A stretch of 64,000 nt of DNA from Paracoccus contaminans (GCF_002105555.1 NZ_CP020612.1:2844001-2908000); one strand, 5' to 3'; numbered from the stretch's first letter, positions 44,312 through 54,994 are shown. Notes: generated by a model not told the origin, from the sequence alone. Numbers and translations are program-made.

Positions 44312-44584
44312 GGCGGGCGGCGCATCTCGCCTCGCCAAGTTGCCCGCTGGCCGATCAGCGCCCGGCCCTTGTGGGGCGGGGAACAGGATACCGCCGTTCG
44401 GTGCCGGCGGCGCGCGCAGGCCGAAGGGCCGAGATCGCGCCCCTTCATGCGGCACCCGCACCGGCCGGGAACAGAGGCGCCCCAGGGAAGGTGCCTGCCT
44501 GCGGACAGCGCGATAGCCCCTTCCGGCAAGGCAAGGGGGCGGGCCACCGGCACCGCCCCCAGCATGCCCTGTCATGCGGGCCGT

Positions 44585-45262
44585 TCAGCTGCCGTGGATG
44601 ACCCGGACATAATTGGTGGTTTCGCGATAGGGCGGCACGCCCCGATACTTGGCCACCGCGCCGGGGCCGGCATTATAGGCCGCAAGCGCGAGCCGCCAGT
44701 CGCCGAAGGTGTTGTACATCATCCGCAGATAGCGCGCGCCGCCTTCGAGGTTCTGGACCGGATCGGCCGGATTGACGCCCAGCTTGGCCGCGGTGCCGGG
44801 CATCAGCTGCGCCAGACCCTGCGCCCCCTTGTAGGATCGCGCCCCCGCGTTCCAGCCCGATTCCTGCTGGACCAGCCGCAGGAACAGATCCTCGGGCACG
44901 CCATGCTTGCGCGCCATTGCGCGGGCATGGGGCAGATACTTGCTGCGCTGGTTGCCGCTATAGCGGGGGATCATGCCGCCCGCGCTGGCGATGCGGCCGT
45001 CCAGATTGATGATGGTGACGGTCTTGACCCTGCCCCCGGCATCCGGGCGCAGCCGCTGCGAGCGCTGGTACTGGGCAGCGAGGCGGGAATCCATCAGCTG
45101 GGTCTGCCGTGCGAACTGCGCCGCGCGCGATTTGGACGAAACGCCCCCCAGCATCAGCCCCTCGGCCTGCGCGGGTGCCGCGGCGCCAAGAACCGCGCCC
45201 GTCGCCCCGACCAGCGCCGCAAGCCGGGCCACGTTCAGAAATCCAGTCGCCACCGCACGCAT
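44585..45262 (-). CDS. Lytic transglycosylase (SLT domain)
   Basis: 225 residues from ATG 45262, with GAGGGA just upstream. The signal peptide is [20 protein letters not shown] ending near APAQAEG. The SLT domain at the C-terminus has the catalytic Glu in [13 protein letters not shown], then [38 protein letters not shown] and [16 protein letters not shown]. It cleaves glycan strands of peptidoglycan to anhydro-muropeptides in the periplasm. Because of the frameshift in the ssb gene upstream, the same frame is open all the way from ssb, giving an apparent fusion; signal peptide and ribosome site show that this is a separate gene. Confidence 0.9.
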   Translation of the reverse strand: MRAVATGFLNVARLAALVGATGAVLGAAAPAQAEGLMLGGVSSKSRAAQFARQTQLMDSRLAAQYQRSQRLRPDAGGRVKTVTIINLDGRIASAGGMIPRYSGNQRSKYLPHARAMARKHGVPEDLFLRLVQQESGWNAGARSYKGAQGLAQLMPGTAAKLGVNPADPVQNLEGGARYLRMMYNTFGDWRLALAAYNAGPGAVAKYRGVPPYRETTNYVRVIHGS

Positions 45263-45401
45263 GAATGTCCCTCGCCGGTTTTCGGTTTTGCGGGACGATA
45301 GCTCAAAAACCTCCTGCCGCCATAGCGCGCGCCGCGGCGGCAGGACAACGGGGCCAAGGATCGGCGACATTCCGCCGAAGGCCGGCGGGATGCCTGCCGG
45401 A

Positions 45402-45949
45402 TCAGAACGGGATCTCGTCGTCGAATTCCGATCCGCCGCTGCGCTCGGGCGCGCCGCCCCCCTGGCGTCCGCCCTGGCCCCCCCCTGATAGCCGCCCGAT
45501 GCGCCGCCGGCCGAGCCGCCCCGGTCATAATCGCCATAGCTGTCATCATAGCCGCCCCGTCCGCCGCCCTGCGCGCCGCCCTGCCCGCCAGGGCCGCCGC
45601 GTCCGTCGAGCATGTGCAGTTCGCTGCGGAAGGGGCGCAGCGCGACCTCGGTGGAATAGCGGTCGGCGCCGGACTGGTCCTGCCATTTGCGGGTTTCCAG
45701 CTGGCCTTCGATATAGACCTTGGAGCCCTTTTTCAGATACTGCTCCGCCACCCGCACCAGCGGTTCGCTGTGGATGACGACCGTGTGCCATTCGGTCCGC
45801 TCGCGCCGTTCGCCCGAATTGCGGTCCTTCCACTGTTCCGATGTGGCGATGCGCAGGTTGGCGATCTTGCCGCCGTTCTGGAAGGTGCGGATTTCGGGAT
45901 CCTGACCCAGATTGCCGACCAGAATGACCTTGTTGACACTGCCTGCCAT
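45402..45949 (-). CDS. ssb: Single-stranded DNA-binding protein (frameshift in G-run)
   Basis: The OB-fold is intact: [61 protein letters not shown] Gly-rich linker follows. At a run of eight G on the coding strand (C8 at 45478-45485) the frame shifts. With nine G the frame would continue to the conserved acidic tip SEFDDEIPF and stop at 45402, giving about 182 residues. As written, the protein loses the tip and reads on into the transglycosylase gene. Ssb and its tip are essential for recruiting repair and replication proteins, so a missing G in the assembly is the likeliest cause. Confidence 0.88.
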
Positions 45950-46005
45950 GAGCGGCTCCTTGGGGTGCTGGGGCGGCTTTTATCCGCCTTGGGTTGACAA
46001 AGGGT

Positions 46006-47115
46006 TTAGAACGGCCTGCGCGCCGCCGCCAGAGTCGCCGCGATGGCGGCGGGGGGCACGTCATCGGCGACGAAGGCTTGGCCGATCCCGCGCGCAAGGA
46101 TCAGCCGCAGGCGGCCGGCGACGACCTTCTTGTCCTGCCTCATCAACGCGATCAGGGCGGCATCTTCGGGCAGATCGCCCGGCACGTCGGCCAGGGCGCG
46201 GGGCATGCCCATGGCGGCAAGATGGGCCGTGACGCGGCCCGGATCTTCCTGCGAACAAAGGCCGAGGCGCGCGGACAGGTCGAAGGCCAGCGCACAGCCG
46301 ATCGCCACCCCCTCGCCATGCAGAAGCCGGCCCGAATAGCCCGTCGCCGATTCGAGCGCATGCCCGAAGGTATGCCCCAGGTTCAGCAGCGCCCGTTCGC
46401 CCTGCTCGGTCTCGTCGCGCGCGACGATGCCGGCCTTCATCGCCACGCAATGGGCGACGGCATGCTGCAAGGCGGCCCGGTCCGTGCGCAGGCGCGGCCC
46501 GTTGAGCTCGAGCCATTCGAAAAAGCCCGCATCCCCCAGCAGCCCGTATTTCACCACCTCGCCATAGCCGGCAAGGAAATCCCGTTCGGGCAGGCTGGCC
46601 AGCACATCGGTGTCGGCCAGCACCAGGGCGGGCTGGTGGAAGGCGCCGATCAGGTTCTTGCCCTGCGGCGAATTGATCCCCGTCTTGCCACCGACCGAGC
46701 TGTCCACCTGGGCCAGCAATGTCGTCGGGATCTGGACGAAGCGAACGCCCCGCCGCAGGATCGCCGCGGCAAAGCCCGCCAGATCGCCGATCACCCCGCC
46801 GCCCAGCGCGATCACGATGTCGGCGCGCTCGATCCGTTCGGCAAGCAGCCATTCCACCGTCCGGCCAAGCTGGTCCCAGGACTTGCTCGCCTCGCCTGCC
46901 GGCAGGGCAAGGGCGCTCGCGGCGATGCCGGCGCGATTCAGGGCGGCGGCAAGGCGCGGCAGGTGCAGCGCGGCCACATGCTCGTCGGTCACGATCGCGG
47001 CGCGCGGCCGCGCCAGCAGCGGCGCGATATGATCGGCCGCGCGCTCGATCAGGCCGGCGCCGATGCGGACATCATAGGACCGGGCGCCCAGGGGGACGGA
47101 AACGGTGCGGGTCAT
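46006..47115 (-). CDS. aroB: 3-dehydroquinate synthase
   Basis: 369 residues. NAD and metal-binding segments GGGVIGDLAGFAAAILRRG, PTTLLAQVDSSVGGKTGINS, RDFLAGYGEVVKYGLL and NLGHTFGHALES are all as expected. It converts DAHP to 3-dehydroquinate in the shikimate pathway. The ATG at 47115 shares one base with the aroK stop (TGATG). A much longer open frame upstream is an alternate-frame reading of aroK. The aroK-aroB order is common and the two are clearly an operon. Confidence 0.95.
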   Translation of the reverse strand: MTRTVSVPLGARSYDVRIGAGLIERAADHIAPLLARPRAAIVTDEHVAALHLPRLAAALNRAGIAASALALPAGEASKSWDQLGRTVEWLLAERIERADIVIALGGGVIGDLAGFAAAILRRGVRFVQIPTTLLAQVDSSVGGKTGINSPQGKNLIGAFHQPALVLADTDVLASLPERDFLAGYGEVVKYGLLGDAGFFEWLELNGPRLRTDRAALQHAVAHCVAMKAGIVARDETEQGERALLNLGHTFGHALESATGYSGRLLHGEGVAIGCALAFDLSARLGLCSQEDPGRVTAHLAAMGMPRALADVPGDLPEDAALIALMRQDKKVVAGRLRLILARGIGQAFVADDVPPAAIAATLAAARRPF

Positions 47116-47648
47116 CACGGCTCCAGCAGGTCGGGGTGGCGGTCGCGCAGGGCGTCGAGCACCCGCAGGGTGGTATCCTCGACCGAATCGCCCGCGCCCA
47201 CGGGAACGGTGATGTCGGCAAGGGCATAGCTGGGCGCGCGCCCGGCCAGCAGCCGTTCCATGGTGCCCCGCGGATCGGGCGTGCGCAGCAGCGGCCGGCC
47301 GGGCCGCTGGCGGACGCGGTGCCACAGGACCGGCAGCGGCACGTTCAGCCAGACCGAAACCCCCGCGCGGGCCACCGCTTCGCGGTTGGCCGGGTTCATC
47401 CAGGCGCCCCCCCCGGTCGAGACGACGGCAGGCGTGCCCCCCAGCACGCGCGCCAGCACCTCGGATTCGCGGGCGCGGAAGAACGCCTCGCCGTCGCGCG
47501 CGAAGATCTCGGGGATGGTCATGGCGGCGGCGCGCTCGATCTCGGCATCGGTATCGCGCAACGGGGCATGGAGCCGGCGGGACAGTTCGGCCCCCACAGC
47601 CGACTTTCCCGCCCCCATCATGCCGACGAGCACGATGCTGCGTCTCAC
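47115..47648 (-). CDS. aroK: Shikimate kinase
   Basis: 177 residues. The P-loop GMMGAGKSAVG, the DTDAEIE shikimate-binding Asp, the FRARESEVL segment, STGGGAWMNPANREAV and the lid Arg in RQRPGRPLLR are present. It phosphorylates shikimate at the 3-OH with ATP. It is the first gene of the aroK-aroB pair on the minus strand, divergent from the small membrane-anchored gene at 47847. Confidence 0.94.
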   Translation of the reverse strand: MRRSIVLVGMMGAGKSAVGAELSRRLHAPLRDTDAEIERAAAMTIPEIFARDGEAFFRARESEVLARVLGGTPAVVSTGGGAWMNPANREAVARAGVSVWLNVPLPVLWHRVRQRPGRPLLRTPDPRGTMERLLAGRAPSYALADITVPVGAGDSVEDTTLRVLDALRDRHPDLLEP

Positions 47649-47846
47649 CTGGGCTGCCCCCTCTTGCCTTGTTCAGGGCCTGCTGATGCCGCGAAGCGGG
47701 CGCAAACGCCACAGCAAAATGCCCCGCGTCGGCCTGCGCGGGCCATGCGGCTTTTCCCCCGGGGCGCGGCGCGTTACAGCAGAGCCGACCGGGCAGCCGG
47801 TAACAGGCCGCCCGCCCGTCCGGCCCGTCAGGAAGGAACCATCGCC

Positions 47847-48122
47847 ATGCGCCTGCTGCGCGTCATCGTCGTCTTGCTGGCTGTCGCGCTGATCGCGCTG
47901 GCAGGCTATGCCTATTTCGGGGATATGCGCGCCGATCCTCAGCATATGCGGGTTCCGGTGCAGATCGACCTGGGCGGGCTGCCAGCCGGTGCGCCTGCCC
48001 CTGCCCCCGCCCCTGCCGCGCCCGCAACCCCCGCGAACGACGGCGCGGCGGCAGCGGGCCGGGACAACGCCGGGGCGCCCGGCAACCAAGGCGGCGGGAC
48101 GGGCAATGCGTCGCTGGATTGA
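47847..48122 (+). CDS. Small membrane-anchored protein of unknown function
   Basis: 91 residues with GGAAGGA upstream. A single N-terminal helix RLLRVIVVLLAVALIALAGY is followed by YFGDMRADPQHMRVPVQID and a Pro/Ala/Gly-rich periplasmic tail. The helix looks like an uncleaved anchor. Similar short proteins sit between aroK and xerD in related genomes, but no function is known to me. Its 3' end overlaps the next gene by 17 bases, so the two probably are expressed together with xerD. Confidence 0.65.
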   Translation: MRLLRVIVVLLAVALIALAGYAYFGDMRADPQHMRVPVQIDLGGLPAGAPAPAPAPAAPATPANDGAAAAGRDNAGAPGNQGGGTGNASLD

Positions 48123-49878
48123 TCTGGCGCTGGCCGGGGCGCTGTTGCTGGCGGCCCCGGCAGGGGCGCAGGATTTCGGCGTGGGAATGCCGCGTGCGGC
48201 CAGCGACTGGCTGGCCGGCAAGGCGCCCCCGCCCCCCGGCCCCGTCTCGGCCTGGCGGCCGGGCGAGGACAAGCCCGCCGACGCCCAGCGCCGCCGCAGC
48301 GCCAAGCCCCCCCCGGCGCGCCCTGCCCAGAGCGCGGCCTCACGCCGGGCGGTGGCGAGCACGGCCTCGGTTCCGCGCGTCGGGGTCACGCGGCTGGCCG
48401 AGGGCAATCCCGATACCAAGGGCGTGATCCCGGCGGGGGCGGCGGGCCTGCCGCGCGATCTGTGGGGCCCTGCAAGCGCGGCCGACCTGTCCCAGGCGAT
48501 CGCCGCGGCCCAGCCGCGCCTGCAGGCGACACGCGCGCTGCTGGTGCGGATGCTGGCCGCGCAGCTTGCGCCCCCTGCGGGCAGCGCGCCGGGCGACGAG
48601 GGGCGGCTGTTCCTGGCCCGGCTGGACCGGCTGATCGGGCTTGGGCTGCTGGACGAGGCGCGCGCCCTGCTGCAATCGGCTGGTGCGCCGAACGCCGAGG
48701 TGTTTTCCCGCAGCTTCGATCTGGCGATGTATGAGGGCGATGCGGGGGCCGTCTGCGCGCAGATGGCGCAGCGGCCTGGCCTTGCCCCCGGCCTTGCGGC
48801 ACGGGTCTATTGCCTGGCGCAGGCGGGCGATTGGTCGGCGGCGGCCCTCACCTTGCGGGGCGCGCGGCAGGAACGGCTGATCCCCGATCAGACGCTGGCA
48901 TTGCTGGAGCGGTTCCTCGACGACAGCTCGGCCGATCTAGGCGATGCGCTGCCTGATCCGCACACGGTCACGCCGCTGGAATTCCGCCTGTCCGAGGCGA
49001 TCGGACAGCCGCTGGCCACAGGTGATCTGCCGGTCGCCTTCGCCTGGACCGACCTGGGTCCCGAGGCGGGGTGGAAGGCGCAGATCGAGGCGGCCGAAAG
49101 GCTGGCGCGCGCAGGCGCGATCGACCCGGCGCGCCTTGCCGCGGCCTATGCCGAACAAAAGCCCGCCGCCTCGGGCGGCGTCTGGGACCGCGCGGCGCTC
49201 TATCAGCGGCTCGACGCGGCGCTGGTTTCGGGGGATACGGCGGCGCTGTCCTCGGTCCTCGTCGCGGCCGAGCCGGCCTTTGCCAGGGCGGGGCTGCTGG
49301 CGGCGCTGGCGCGGCTGATCGGGCCGCGCCTGCCCGGCGCGGTGCTGGACGGGCCGGCGGCCGAGACGGCCGCGCATCTGCGCCTGCTGGCCGCGATCCC
49401 AGTGCCCGGCGCGGCCCGCCTGCCCGGGGCAGACCGGGCGCTGGTGAACATCGTCGAGGGGACGGCGCCCGTTGCCGGCGACGCGGGTGCCACCACCACC
49501 CCGGACGCTGACGCTGCACCTGCGCCATCCGCCGCAGGCGCCCCGGCACCTGCTACGGCGCCAGGCGCCGATGCCTCGCCCGCCCTGCCATCCGGGCCGG
49601 GCGGGACCGCGCCCTATCCCGCTGCGGCGTTCCCTGCCGGCAGTCCGGGCGCCGCCTTTGCAGGGGCGCTCGGCGCCGTGCCGGTGCCGCAGGCCCCGCC
49701 CGAGGGGCGGGGCATGGCGCTGCTGCGCGCAATGGCCGATGCCGAGGCGGGGCTGGACGGCGATGTGCAGCGCGCCGCCGCCGGCCTGCGCCGTCTGGTC
49801 GAACTGGGGCAGCCGGACGCGGCCCGCCGCACGGCGGTCGAGCTGCTGCTGGCCGATCACCTCGGCCTGCGGCGTTGA
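48106..49878 (+). CDS. Large exported protein of unknown function upstream of xerD
   Basis: 590 residues. A signal peptide [20 protein letters not shown] is clear. The body is mostly Ala/Leu-rich helices resembling TPR-like repeats ([67 protein letters not shown]), with a low-complexity Pro/Ala/Gly stretch at about 49480-49690 before a last helical block. I do not recognise a named family. It overlaps the small gene upstream by 17 bases and shares TTGA with the xerD start. A periplasmic helical-repeat role is inference. Confidence 0.65.
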   Translation: MRRWIDLALAGALLLAAPAGAQDFGVGMPRAASDWLAGKAPPPPGPVSAWRPGEDKPADAQRRRSAKPPPARPAQSAASRRAVASTASVPRVGVTRLAEGNPDTKGVIPAGAAGLPRDLWGPASAADLSQAIAAAQPRLQATRALLVRMLAAQLAPPAGSAPGDEGRLFLARLDRLIGLGLLDEARALLQSAGAPNAEVFSRSFDLAMYEGDAGAVCAQMAQRPGLAPGLAARVYCLAQAGDWSAAALTLRGARQERLIPDQTLALLERFLDDSSADLGDALPDPHTVTPLEFRLSEAIGQPLATGDLPVAFAWTDLGPEAGWKAQIEAAERLARAGAIDPARLAAAYAEQKPAASGGVWDRAALYQRLDAALVSGDTAALSSVLVAAEPAFARAGLLAALARLIGPRLPGAVLDGPAAETAAHLRLLAAIPVPGAARLPGADRALVNIVEGTAPVAGDAGATTTPDADAAPAPSAAGAPAPATAPGADASPALPSGPGGTAPYPAAAFPAGSPGAAFAGALGAVPVPQAPPEGRGMALLRAMADAEAGLDGDVQRAAAGLRRLVELGQPDAARRTAVELLLADHLGLRR

Positions 49879-50846
49879 CAAAGGCATCCGCCCGACAGCC
49901 CGACGATCTGCGCCGCATCAGCGCCTTTCTGGATGCACGCGCGGCCGAGACCGGCGCGGCGCGCAACACGCTGCTGGCCTATGGCCGCGACCTGGCCGAT
50001 CTGGCCGCCTTTGCGGCCGCGCAGGCGACGCCCCTGGCGGCGCTCAGCCGCGAGCAGATCGAGGATTACCTGGCCCGCTGCGAGGCCGAGGGCCTGTCCA
50101 CCGCCACCCGCGCCCGCCGCCTGTCGGCGATCCGCCAGTTCACCCGTTTCGCGCTCGAGGAAGGCTGGCGCGAGGACGACCCCGCCATCCGCCTGTCCGG
50201 CCCGGGCCGCAGCAAGCGCCTGCCCAGGGTGCTGGCCCAGGACGAGGTCGGGGCGCTGCTGGCGGCTGTGCCCGACCACGGCCCGACGCCCGAGGACCGC
50301 CTGCGCAACACCGCCGCGATGGAACTGATCTATGCCACCGGGATGCGCGTAAGCGAACTGGTCAGCCTGCCGGTCGCGGCCGTGCGGGGCAATCCCGAGG
50401 TGATCCTGATCCGCGGCAAGGGCGGCCGGGAACGCATGGTGCCGCTGACCGATCCGGCGCGGCGGGCCGTCCTGGCGTGGCTGGCCGTGCGCGACGGGGC
50501 GGGGGCGGACAGCCCGCTGGGCCGGCTCGTGCGGGGCAACGGGGCGCGCTGGCTGTTTCCGGCGCGCGGCGCGGCTGGGCACATGACGCGGCAGGCGTTC
50601 CACGGCATGCTGGCCGATCTGTCCGCGGCGGCCGGCCTGCCCGCAGGCAAGGTCACGCCCCATGTGCTGCGCCATGCCTTCGCCACCCACCTTCTGGAAG
50701 GCGGGGCGGATCTGCGCGCCATCCAGGCGCTGCTGGGCCATGCCGATCTGGGCACCACCGAAATCTACACCCATGTCCTCGATACGCGGCTGCGCGAGCT
50801 GGTCCTGACGCGCCACCCCCTGGCCCGGCCGCCTCAGGGCGACTGA
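49875..50846 (+). CDS. xerD: Tyrosine recombinase XerD
   Basis: 323 residues. The N-terminal core-binding domain ([20 protein letters not shown]) is followed by the catalytic domain with Arg in [13 protein letters not shown], Lys in [32 protein letters not shown] and [16 protein letters not shown] with the nucleophile Tyr. XerD resolves chromosome dimers at dif with XerC. The start is TTG 49875, which overlaps the previous stop (TTGA); no ATG or GTG fits as well. Such coupling to an unknown exported gene is unusual and may limit XerD levels. Confidence 0.93.
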   Translation: MTKASARQPDDLRRISAFLDARAAETGAARNTLLAYGRDLADLAAFAAAQATPLAALSREQIEDYLARCEAEGLSTATRARRLSAIRQFTRFALEEGWREDDPAIRLSGPGRSKRLPRVLAQDEVGALLAAVPDHGPTPEDRLRNTAAMELIYATGMRVSELVSLPVAAVRGNPEVILIRGKGGRERMVPLTDPARRAVLAWLAVRDGAGADSPLGRLVRGNGARWLFPARGAAGHMTRQAFHGMLADLSAAAGLPAGKVTPHVLRHAFATHLLEGGADLRAIQALLGHADLGTTEIYTHVLDTRLRELVLTRHPLARPPQGD

Positions 50847-50938
50847 CGCCCCCGCCCCCGCCCCCGCCGCCTTGCAACCGCGGCAGGGTCTGCCTATCAC
50901 CCCAGCAAGCCGCCCGTTCCATCCCGAGGATCCATCCG

Positions 50939-52960
50939 ATGCCCCTGACCAAAGCCCGTCTTGCCGATCCCGACCACTGGAGCCTCGCCAGCGCCATCCG
51001 CGCGCTGTCGATGGATGCGGTCGAGGCCGCCAATTCGGGCCATCCGGGGATGCCGATGGGCATGGCCGATGTCGCCACGGTCCTGTGGGGCAGGCACCTG
51101 AAATTCGACGCGAGCGCCCCCAACTGGTTCGACCGCGACCGCTTCATCCTGTCGGCGGGCCACGGGTCCATGCTGATCTATTCGCTGCTGCATCTGACCG
51201 GCTTTGAACAGATGACGCTGGACCAGATCAGGAACTTCCGCCAATGGGGCGCCGTCACGGCCGGCCATCCCGAATACGGCCATGCCGAGGGGGTCGAGAT
51301 GACCACCGGCCCCTTGGGTCAGGGGCTGGCATCCTCGGTCGGCTTTGCCATCGCCGAGGCCAAGATGCGCGCCGAGTTCGGCGAGGAACTGTGCGACCAC
51401 CGCACCTGGGTCATCGCCGGCGACGGCTGCCTGATGGAAGGCATCAGCCAGGAGGCGATCGCCCTGGCCGGTCATCTGCGCCTTGGCCGCCTGATCGTGC
51501 TGTGGGACGACAACGGCATCACCATCGACGGCAAGGTCTCGCTGTCGGACGCCACCGACCAGATCAGGCGGTTCGAGGCGTCGGGCTGGCGCACGATGGT
51601 CTGCGACGGCCATGACGCCGCCGACATCGACCGCGCCCTGACCGCCGCCAAAGAGGATGACGGCCGCCCCGTGCTGGTCGCCTGCCGCACGACCATCGGC
51701 TATGGGTCGGCAAAGAAGGGCGGCACGTCGGGCGTCCACGGCTCGCCCTTGGGCGCAGACGAGATCAAGGCGACGCGGCTGGCCTATGCGTGGGAACACG
51801 GCGATTTCGAACTGCCCGACGATCTGATCGCCCGCTGGCGCGAGATCGGCCGCCGCGGGGCGCCGCTGCGCGAGGCATGGGCGGCGCGCGTCGATGCGCT
51901 GCCGCAGGACCGGCGCGATGCCTTTGCCGCGCGCGTTTCGGGCGAGGCGAACCCCGCCCTTGCCCCCGCCATCGCCGATTTCAAGCGCAAGGCCAGCGCC
52001 GACAAGCCCAAGGTGGCAACCCGCAAGGCGTCTGAAATGGTGCTGGCCGCGGTCAATGCGGTGCTGCCCGAGACCATCGGCGGCTCGGCCGACCTGACCG
52101 GGTCGAACCTGACCAAAACCGCCGATCTGGGCATCTTCGACGCCCAGAACCGGGCCGGGCGCTATATCCATTACGGCATCCGCGAACACGGCATGGCGGC
52201 GGCGATGAACGGGCTGGCGCTGCATGGCGGCTTCCGTCCCTATGGCGGCACCTTCCTGTGCTTTGCCGACTATGCCCGCGGCGCGATGCGCCTGTCGGCG
52301 CTGATGGGGGTGCCGGTCGTCTATGTAATGACCCATGATTCCATCGGCCTGGGCGAGGACGGCCCCACCCACCAGCCGGTCGAGCATCTGGCGATGCTGC
52401 GCGCGACGCCGAATACCTGGACCTTCCGCCCCTGCGACGTGGTGGAAACCGCCGAGGCGTGGGAACTGGCGCTGTCCACCGAAACCACGCCCTCGGTCCT
52501 GGCGCTGTCGCGGCAGAACCTGCCGGTGCTGCGCACCGACCACACCGACGAGAACCTGTCCGCCCGCGGCGCCTATGTACTGCGCGAGGCATCCGCGCAG
52601 CCGCAGGCGATCCTGCTGGCCTCCGGCTCCGAGGTGGAGATCGCCGTGAAGGCTGCCGAGACGCTTGAGGCGGACGGCATCCCCGCCCGCGTCGTTTCGG
52701 TTCCCTGCATGGAGCTGTTTGCCGGCCAGCCCGAGGACTACCGCCAGCAGGTGCTGCCCGAGGGGCCTGTCCGCATCGCCATCGAGGCGGCCCTGCGCCA
52801 GCCCTGGGACTGGCTGCTGATGGGCGAGCGGGGCGATTGGCGGCGCTGCGATTTCGTCGGCATGACCGGCTTCGGCGCTTCCGCCCCGGCCGACCGCCTT
52901 TACAAGGAGTTCGGCATCACTGCCGAAGACACCGTGCAAAAGGTCAAGGCGCTGCTGTGA
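50939..52960 (+). CDS. tkt: Transketolase
   Basis: 673 residues, full length. The thiamine diphosphate motif starts at [20 protein letters not shown]. Others are [46 protein letters not shown] and [20 protein letters not shown]. It moves two-carbon units in the pentose phosphate pathway. ATG 50939 matches the family N-terminus; much longer open sequence upstream is out of frame with xerD. Three CCCCCG repeats lie just after xerD at about 50848-50866. Confidence 0.95.
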   Translation: MPLTKARLADPDHWSLASAIRALSMDAVEAANSGHPGMPMGMADVATVLWGRHLKFDASAPNWFDRDRFILSAGHGSMLIYSLLHLTGFEQMTLDQIRNFRQWGAVTAGHPEYGHAEGVEMTTGPLGQGLASSVGFAIAEAKMRAEFGEELCDHRTWVIAGDGCLMEGISQEAIALAGHLRLGRLIVLWDDNGITIDGKVSLSDATDQIRRFEASGWRTMVCDGHDAADIDRALTAAKEDDGRPVLVACRTTIGYGSAKKGGTSGVHGSPLGADEIKATRLAYAWEHGDFELPDDLIARWREIGRRGAPLREAWAARVDALPQDRRDAFAARVSGEANPALAPAIADFKRKASADKPKVATRKASEMVLAAVNAVLPETIGGSADLTGSNLTKTADLGIFDAQNRAGRYIHYGIREHGMAAAMNGLALHGGFRPYGGTFLCFADYARGAMRLSALMGVPVVYVMTHDSIGLGEDGPTHQPVEHLAMLRATPNTWTFRPCDVVETAEAWELALSTETTPSVLALSRQNLPVLRTDHTDENLSARGAYVLREASAQPQAILLASGSEVEIAVKAAETLEADGIPARVVSVPCMELFAGQPEDYRQQVLPEGPVRIAIEAALRQPWDWLLMGERGDWRRCDFVGMTGFGASAPADRLYKEFGITAEDTVQKVKALL

Positions 52961-53057
52961 GCGGCGCCCTGCGCGGGCGGCTCATGCCCCCCGCCGCGAT
53001 CCTGCGCGCCGCAATGCATCCTGGCTTTTCCCGCCTGCTGCCGGCCGTTCCGGCCGC

Positions 53058-54008
53058 ATGGACGGCCCCCTGATGGCCGGGCCATTGCAACCGGGGGCAG
53101 GACGCACGGTGGGCAAGGGCCGCGCTGCGGCAATGCCTGCACTGACGGCGCACCAGACGGGCGGCATCCTGATGCTGCTTGCCTCGGTGTTCCTGTTCAC
53201 GCTGATGGACGCGCTGGGCAAGCATCTGACAGCGCGCTATCACCCGGCGCAGGTGATCTGGATGCGCATGGCGATCAATCTTGCCATCGTGCTGGTCGTC
53301 CTGGCGCCCCGGCTGCGTTCGCTGGCGCGCTCGTCCGCGCCGCTGCTGCAGGTGGGGCGGGGGCTGACGCAGGTCGGCTCGATCGGTCTCTTCTTCGCCG
53401 CGCTGCAGTTCATCGGGCTGGCCGAGGCGACGGCCATCATGGACTGCAACCCCGTTCTCATCACGCTGGCCGCGGCGGTGTTCCTGGGCGAGCGTATCGG
53501 GATCCGCCGCATCGCGGGGATCGCGGTGGCGCTTGCGGGGGCGCTGGTCATCATCCGTCCGGGGACCGGGGTTCTGCATCCGGCCGCGATCCTGCCGCTG
53601 CTGGCGGCCTTCAGCTATGCCGCCGGGGCGATCATGACGCGGATGGTGCGGGGCGATTCCACCGCGACCTCGATCCTGTGGTCCACGACGGTGGCCACGC
53701 TGGCGGCATCCACCGTCGTCCCCTTCGTGTGGCAGCCCATCGCGCCGGGCGATCTGTGGGCCTTTGCGGCGATGGGGATGATCGGCACGGTTGCGCAGAC
53801 CCTGCTGATCCGGGCCTTTTCCCTGGCCGAAGCGGCCGCCATCGCGCCGTTCGGCTATACCGGGCTGATCTGGGCCGGGCTGTGGGGGTGGCTGTTCTTC
53901 GGCGCGGTGCCCGATCTGTGGACATTCGTGGGCGCGGCGATGATCGTGGGTGCGGGCCTTTATGTCTGGGCGCGCGAGGCGCAGTCCATGCGCGCCGCCC
54001 GGCGATGA
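53058..54008 (+). CDS. DMT-superfamily (EamA) transporter
   Basis: 316 residues with about ten hydrophobic segments and duplicated EamA halves: QTGGILMLLASVFLFTLMDA, ALQFIGLAEATAIMDCNPVL, VFLGERIGIRRIAGIAVAL, FSYAAGAIMTRMV and LAEAAAIAPFGYTGLIWAGL. Drug/metabolite carriers of this type export or import small amphipathic compounds; the substrate is unknown. The first 25 residues are hydrophilic and a start at 53133 (MPALTAHQ) is possible. It overlaps the acyltransferase gene by four bases (ATGA). Confidence 0.85.
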   Translation: MDGPLMAGPLQPGAGRTVGKGRAAAMPALTAHQTGGILMLLASVFLFTLMDALGKHLTARYHPAQVIWMRMAINLAIVLVVLAPRLRSLARSSAPLLQVGRGLTQVGSIGLFFAALQFIGLAEATAIMDCNPVLITLAAAVFLGERIGIRRIAGIAVALAGALVIIRPGTGVLHPAAILPLLAAFSYAAGAIMTRMVRGDSTATSILWSTTVATLAASTVVPFVWQPIAPGDLWAFAAMGMIGTVAQTLLIRAFSLAEAAAIAPFGYTGLIWAGLWGWLFFGAVPDLWTFVGAAMIVGAGLYVWAREAQSMRAARR

Positions 54009-54994
54009 GCGGGCGGCCCCCGGCCGCGCTGCCCGACCGCCTGGCCAGCGCGGCATTCCGCCTGCTGGTCGCGGTGCTGGGCCTGCTGCCCTATCCGCGC
54101 CGCATCGCCGCGATGGGCTGGCTGTTTGCCCATGTGGCCGGCCCGCTGGCGGGGTGGCGGCGGCGCATCCGCGCCAATCTGGCGCTTGCCCGGCCCGACC
54201 TGCCCGCGGCCGAGATCCGCCGCCTGACCCGCGCGGTTCCCGACAATGCCGGCCGCGCCCTGATCGAGATCTATTCGGGGTCTGCGTTCACCGCACGCAT
54301 TACCGCCAGCGATCCGCTGACCGGCCCCGGTCTGGGCGCGCTCGAGGCGGCGGCGGCGGCGTGCCGGCCGGTGATCCTGGCCTGCGCGCATTTCGGCAAT
54401 TACGACGCCATGCGGACCGCCATCGCCGCGCGCGGCTGGCCGGTCGGGGCGCTTTACCGCCCCATGAACAACGCCGCCTTCAACGCCCATTACATTCCGG
54501 CCATGCAGGCGATCGCCCAGCCGCTGTTTGCCCGCAGCGGCCGGGCCGGCCTGACGGGCATGATCCGCTTTCTGCGCGGGGGCGGCATGCTGTGCCTGGG
54601 CTTTGATCAGTATGACCGCCACGGCGCGACGCTGCGGCTGTTCGGGCTGCCCACGCAGACGGTGCTGACCCCGGCGGAACTGGCGCTGAAATATGGCGCG
54701 CTGCTGGTTCCCATCGCGGCGATCCGCCAGCGCGACGGGCTGTCCTTTCGCGTGCAGGTCGGCGCCCCCGTCGCGCCGGGCGATCCGGCCGCGATGATGC
54801 AGGCGCTGAACGACGATCTGGAAACCCTGGTGCGCGCCCATATGGACCAGTGGTTCTGGGTCCACCGCCGCTGGAAGAACCTCGGGTTTCCTTGCCCCGC
54901 ACCAGCGTCTATAAGCGGCCCCGACAGCGCCCCCGCGAGAACGGCCCAAGGCAGAGAGACCGATGAGCGACACCCACAAGACCCGTCCGCATGA
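54005..54994 (+). CDS. LpxL/LpxM-like lipid A biosynthesis acyltransferase
   Basis: 329 residues. An N-terminal membrane helix is followed by the acyltransferase domain with the catalytic pair in ACAHFGNYDAMR (HxxxxD), then PMNNAAFNAHYIPAMQA, the Gly-rich FLRGGGMLCLGFDQYDRHGA and HMDQWFWVHRRWKN. It would add a secondary acyl chain to lipid A or another glycolipid at the inner membrane. The reading frame runs 32 bases past the accB start in a different frame, so its last ten or so residues overlap accB. Family members often end soon after the WVHRRWK motif. Confidence 0.85.
   Translation: MSGRPPAALPDRLASAAFRLLVAVLGLLPYPRRIAAMGWLFAHVAGPLAGWRRRIRANLALARPDLPAAEIRRLTRAVPDNAGRALIEIYSGSAFTARITASDPLTGPGLGALEAAAAACRPVILACAHFGNYDAMRTAIAARGWPVGALYRPMNNAAFNAHYIPAMQAIAQPLFARSGRAGLTGMIRFLRGGGMLCLGFDQYDRHGATLRLFGLPTQTVLTPAELALKYGALLVPIAAIRQRDGLSFRVQVGAPVAPGDPAAMMQALNDDLETLVRAHMDQWFWVHRRWKNLGFPCPAPASISGPDSAPARTAQGRETDERHPQDPSA

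Noticed and set aside
44585..45949. A single 454-residue Ssb-lytic transglycosylase fusion
   Set aside because: The second part has its own ribosome site and signal peptide, and the first part regains its acidic tip with one added G, so the fusion is an artefact of the frameshift.
50848..50866. CCCCCG tandem repeats taken as a possible repeat array
   Set aside because: Only about three units in a GC-rich spacer; too short to support a CRISPR or other functional repeat.
50897..52939. A 680-codon antisense frame over transketolase
   Set aside because: Same codon-bias shadow; no ribosome site or conserved motif.
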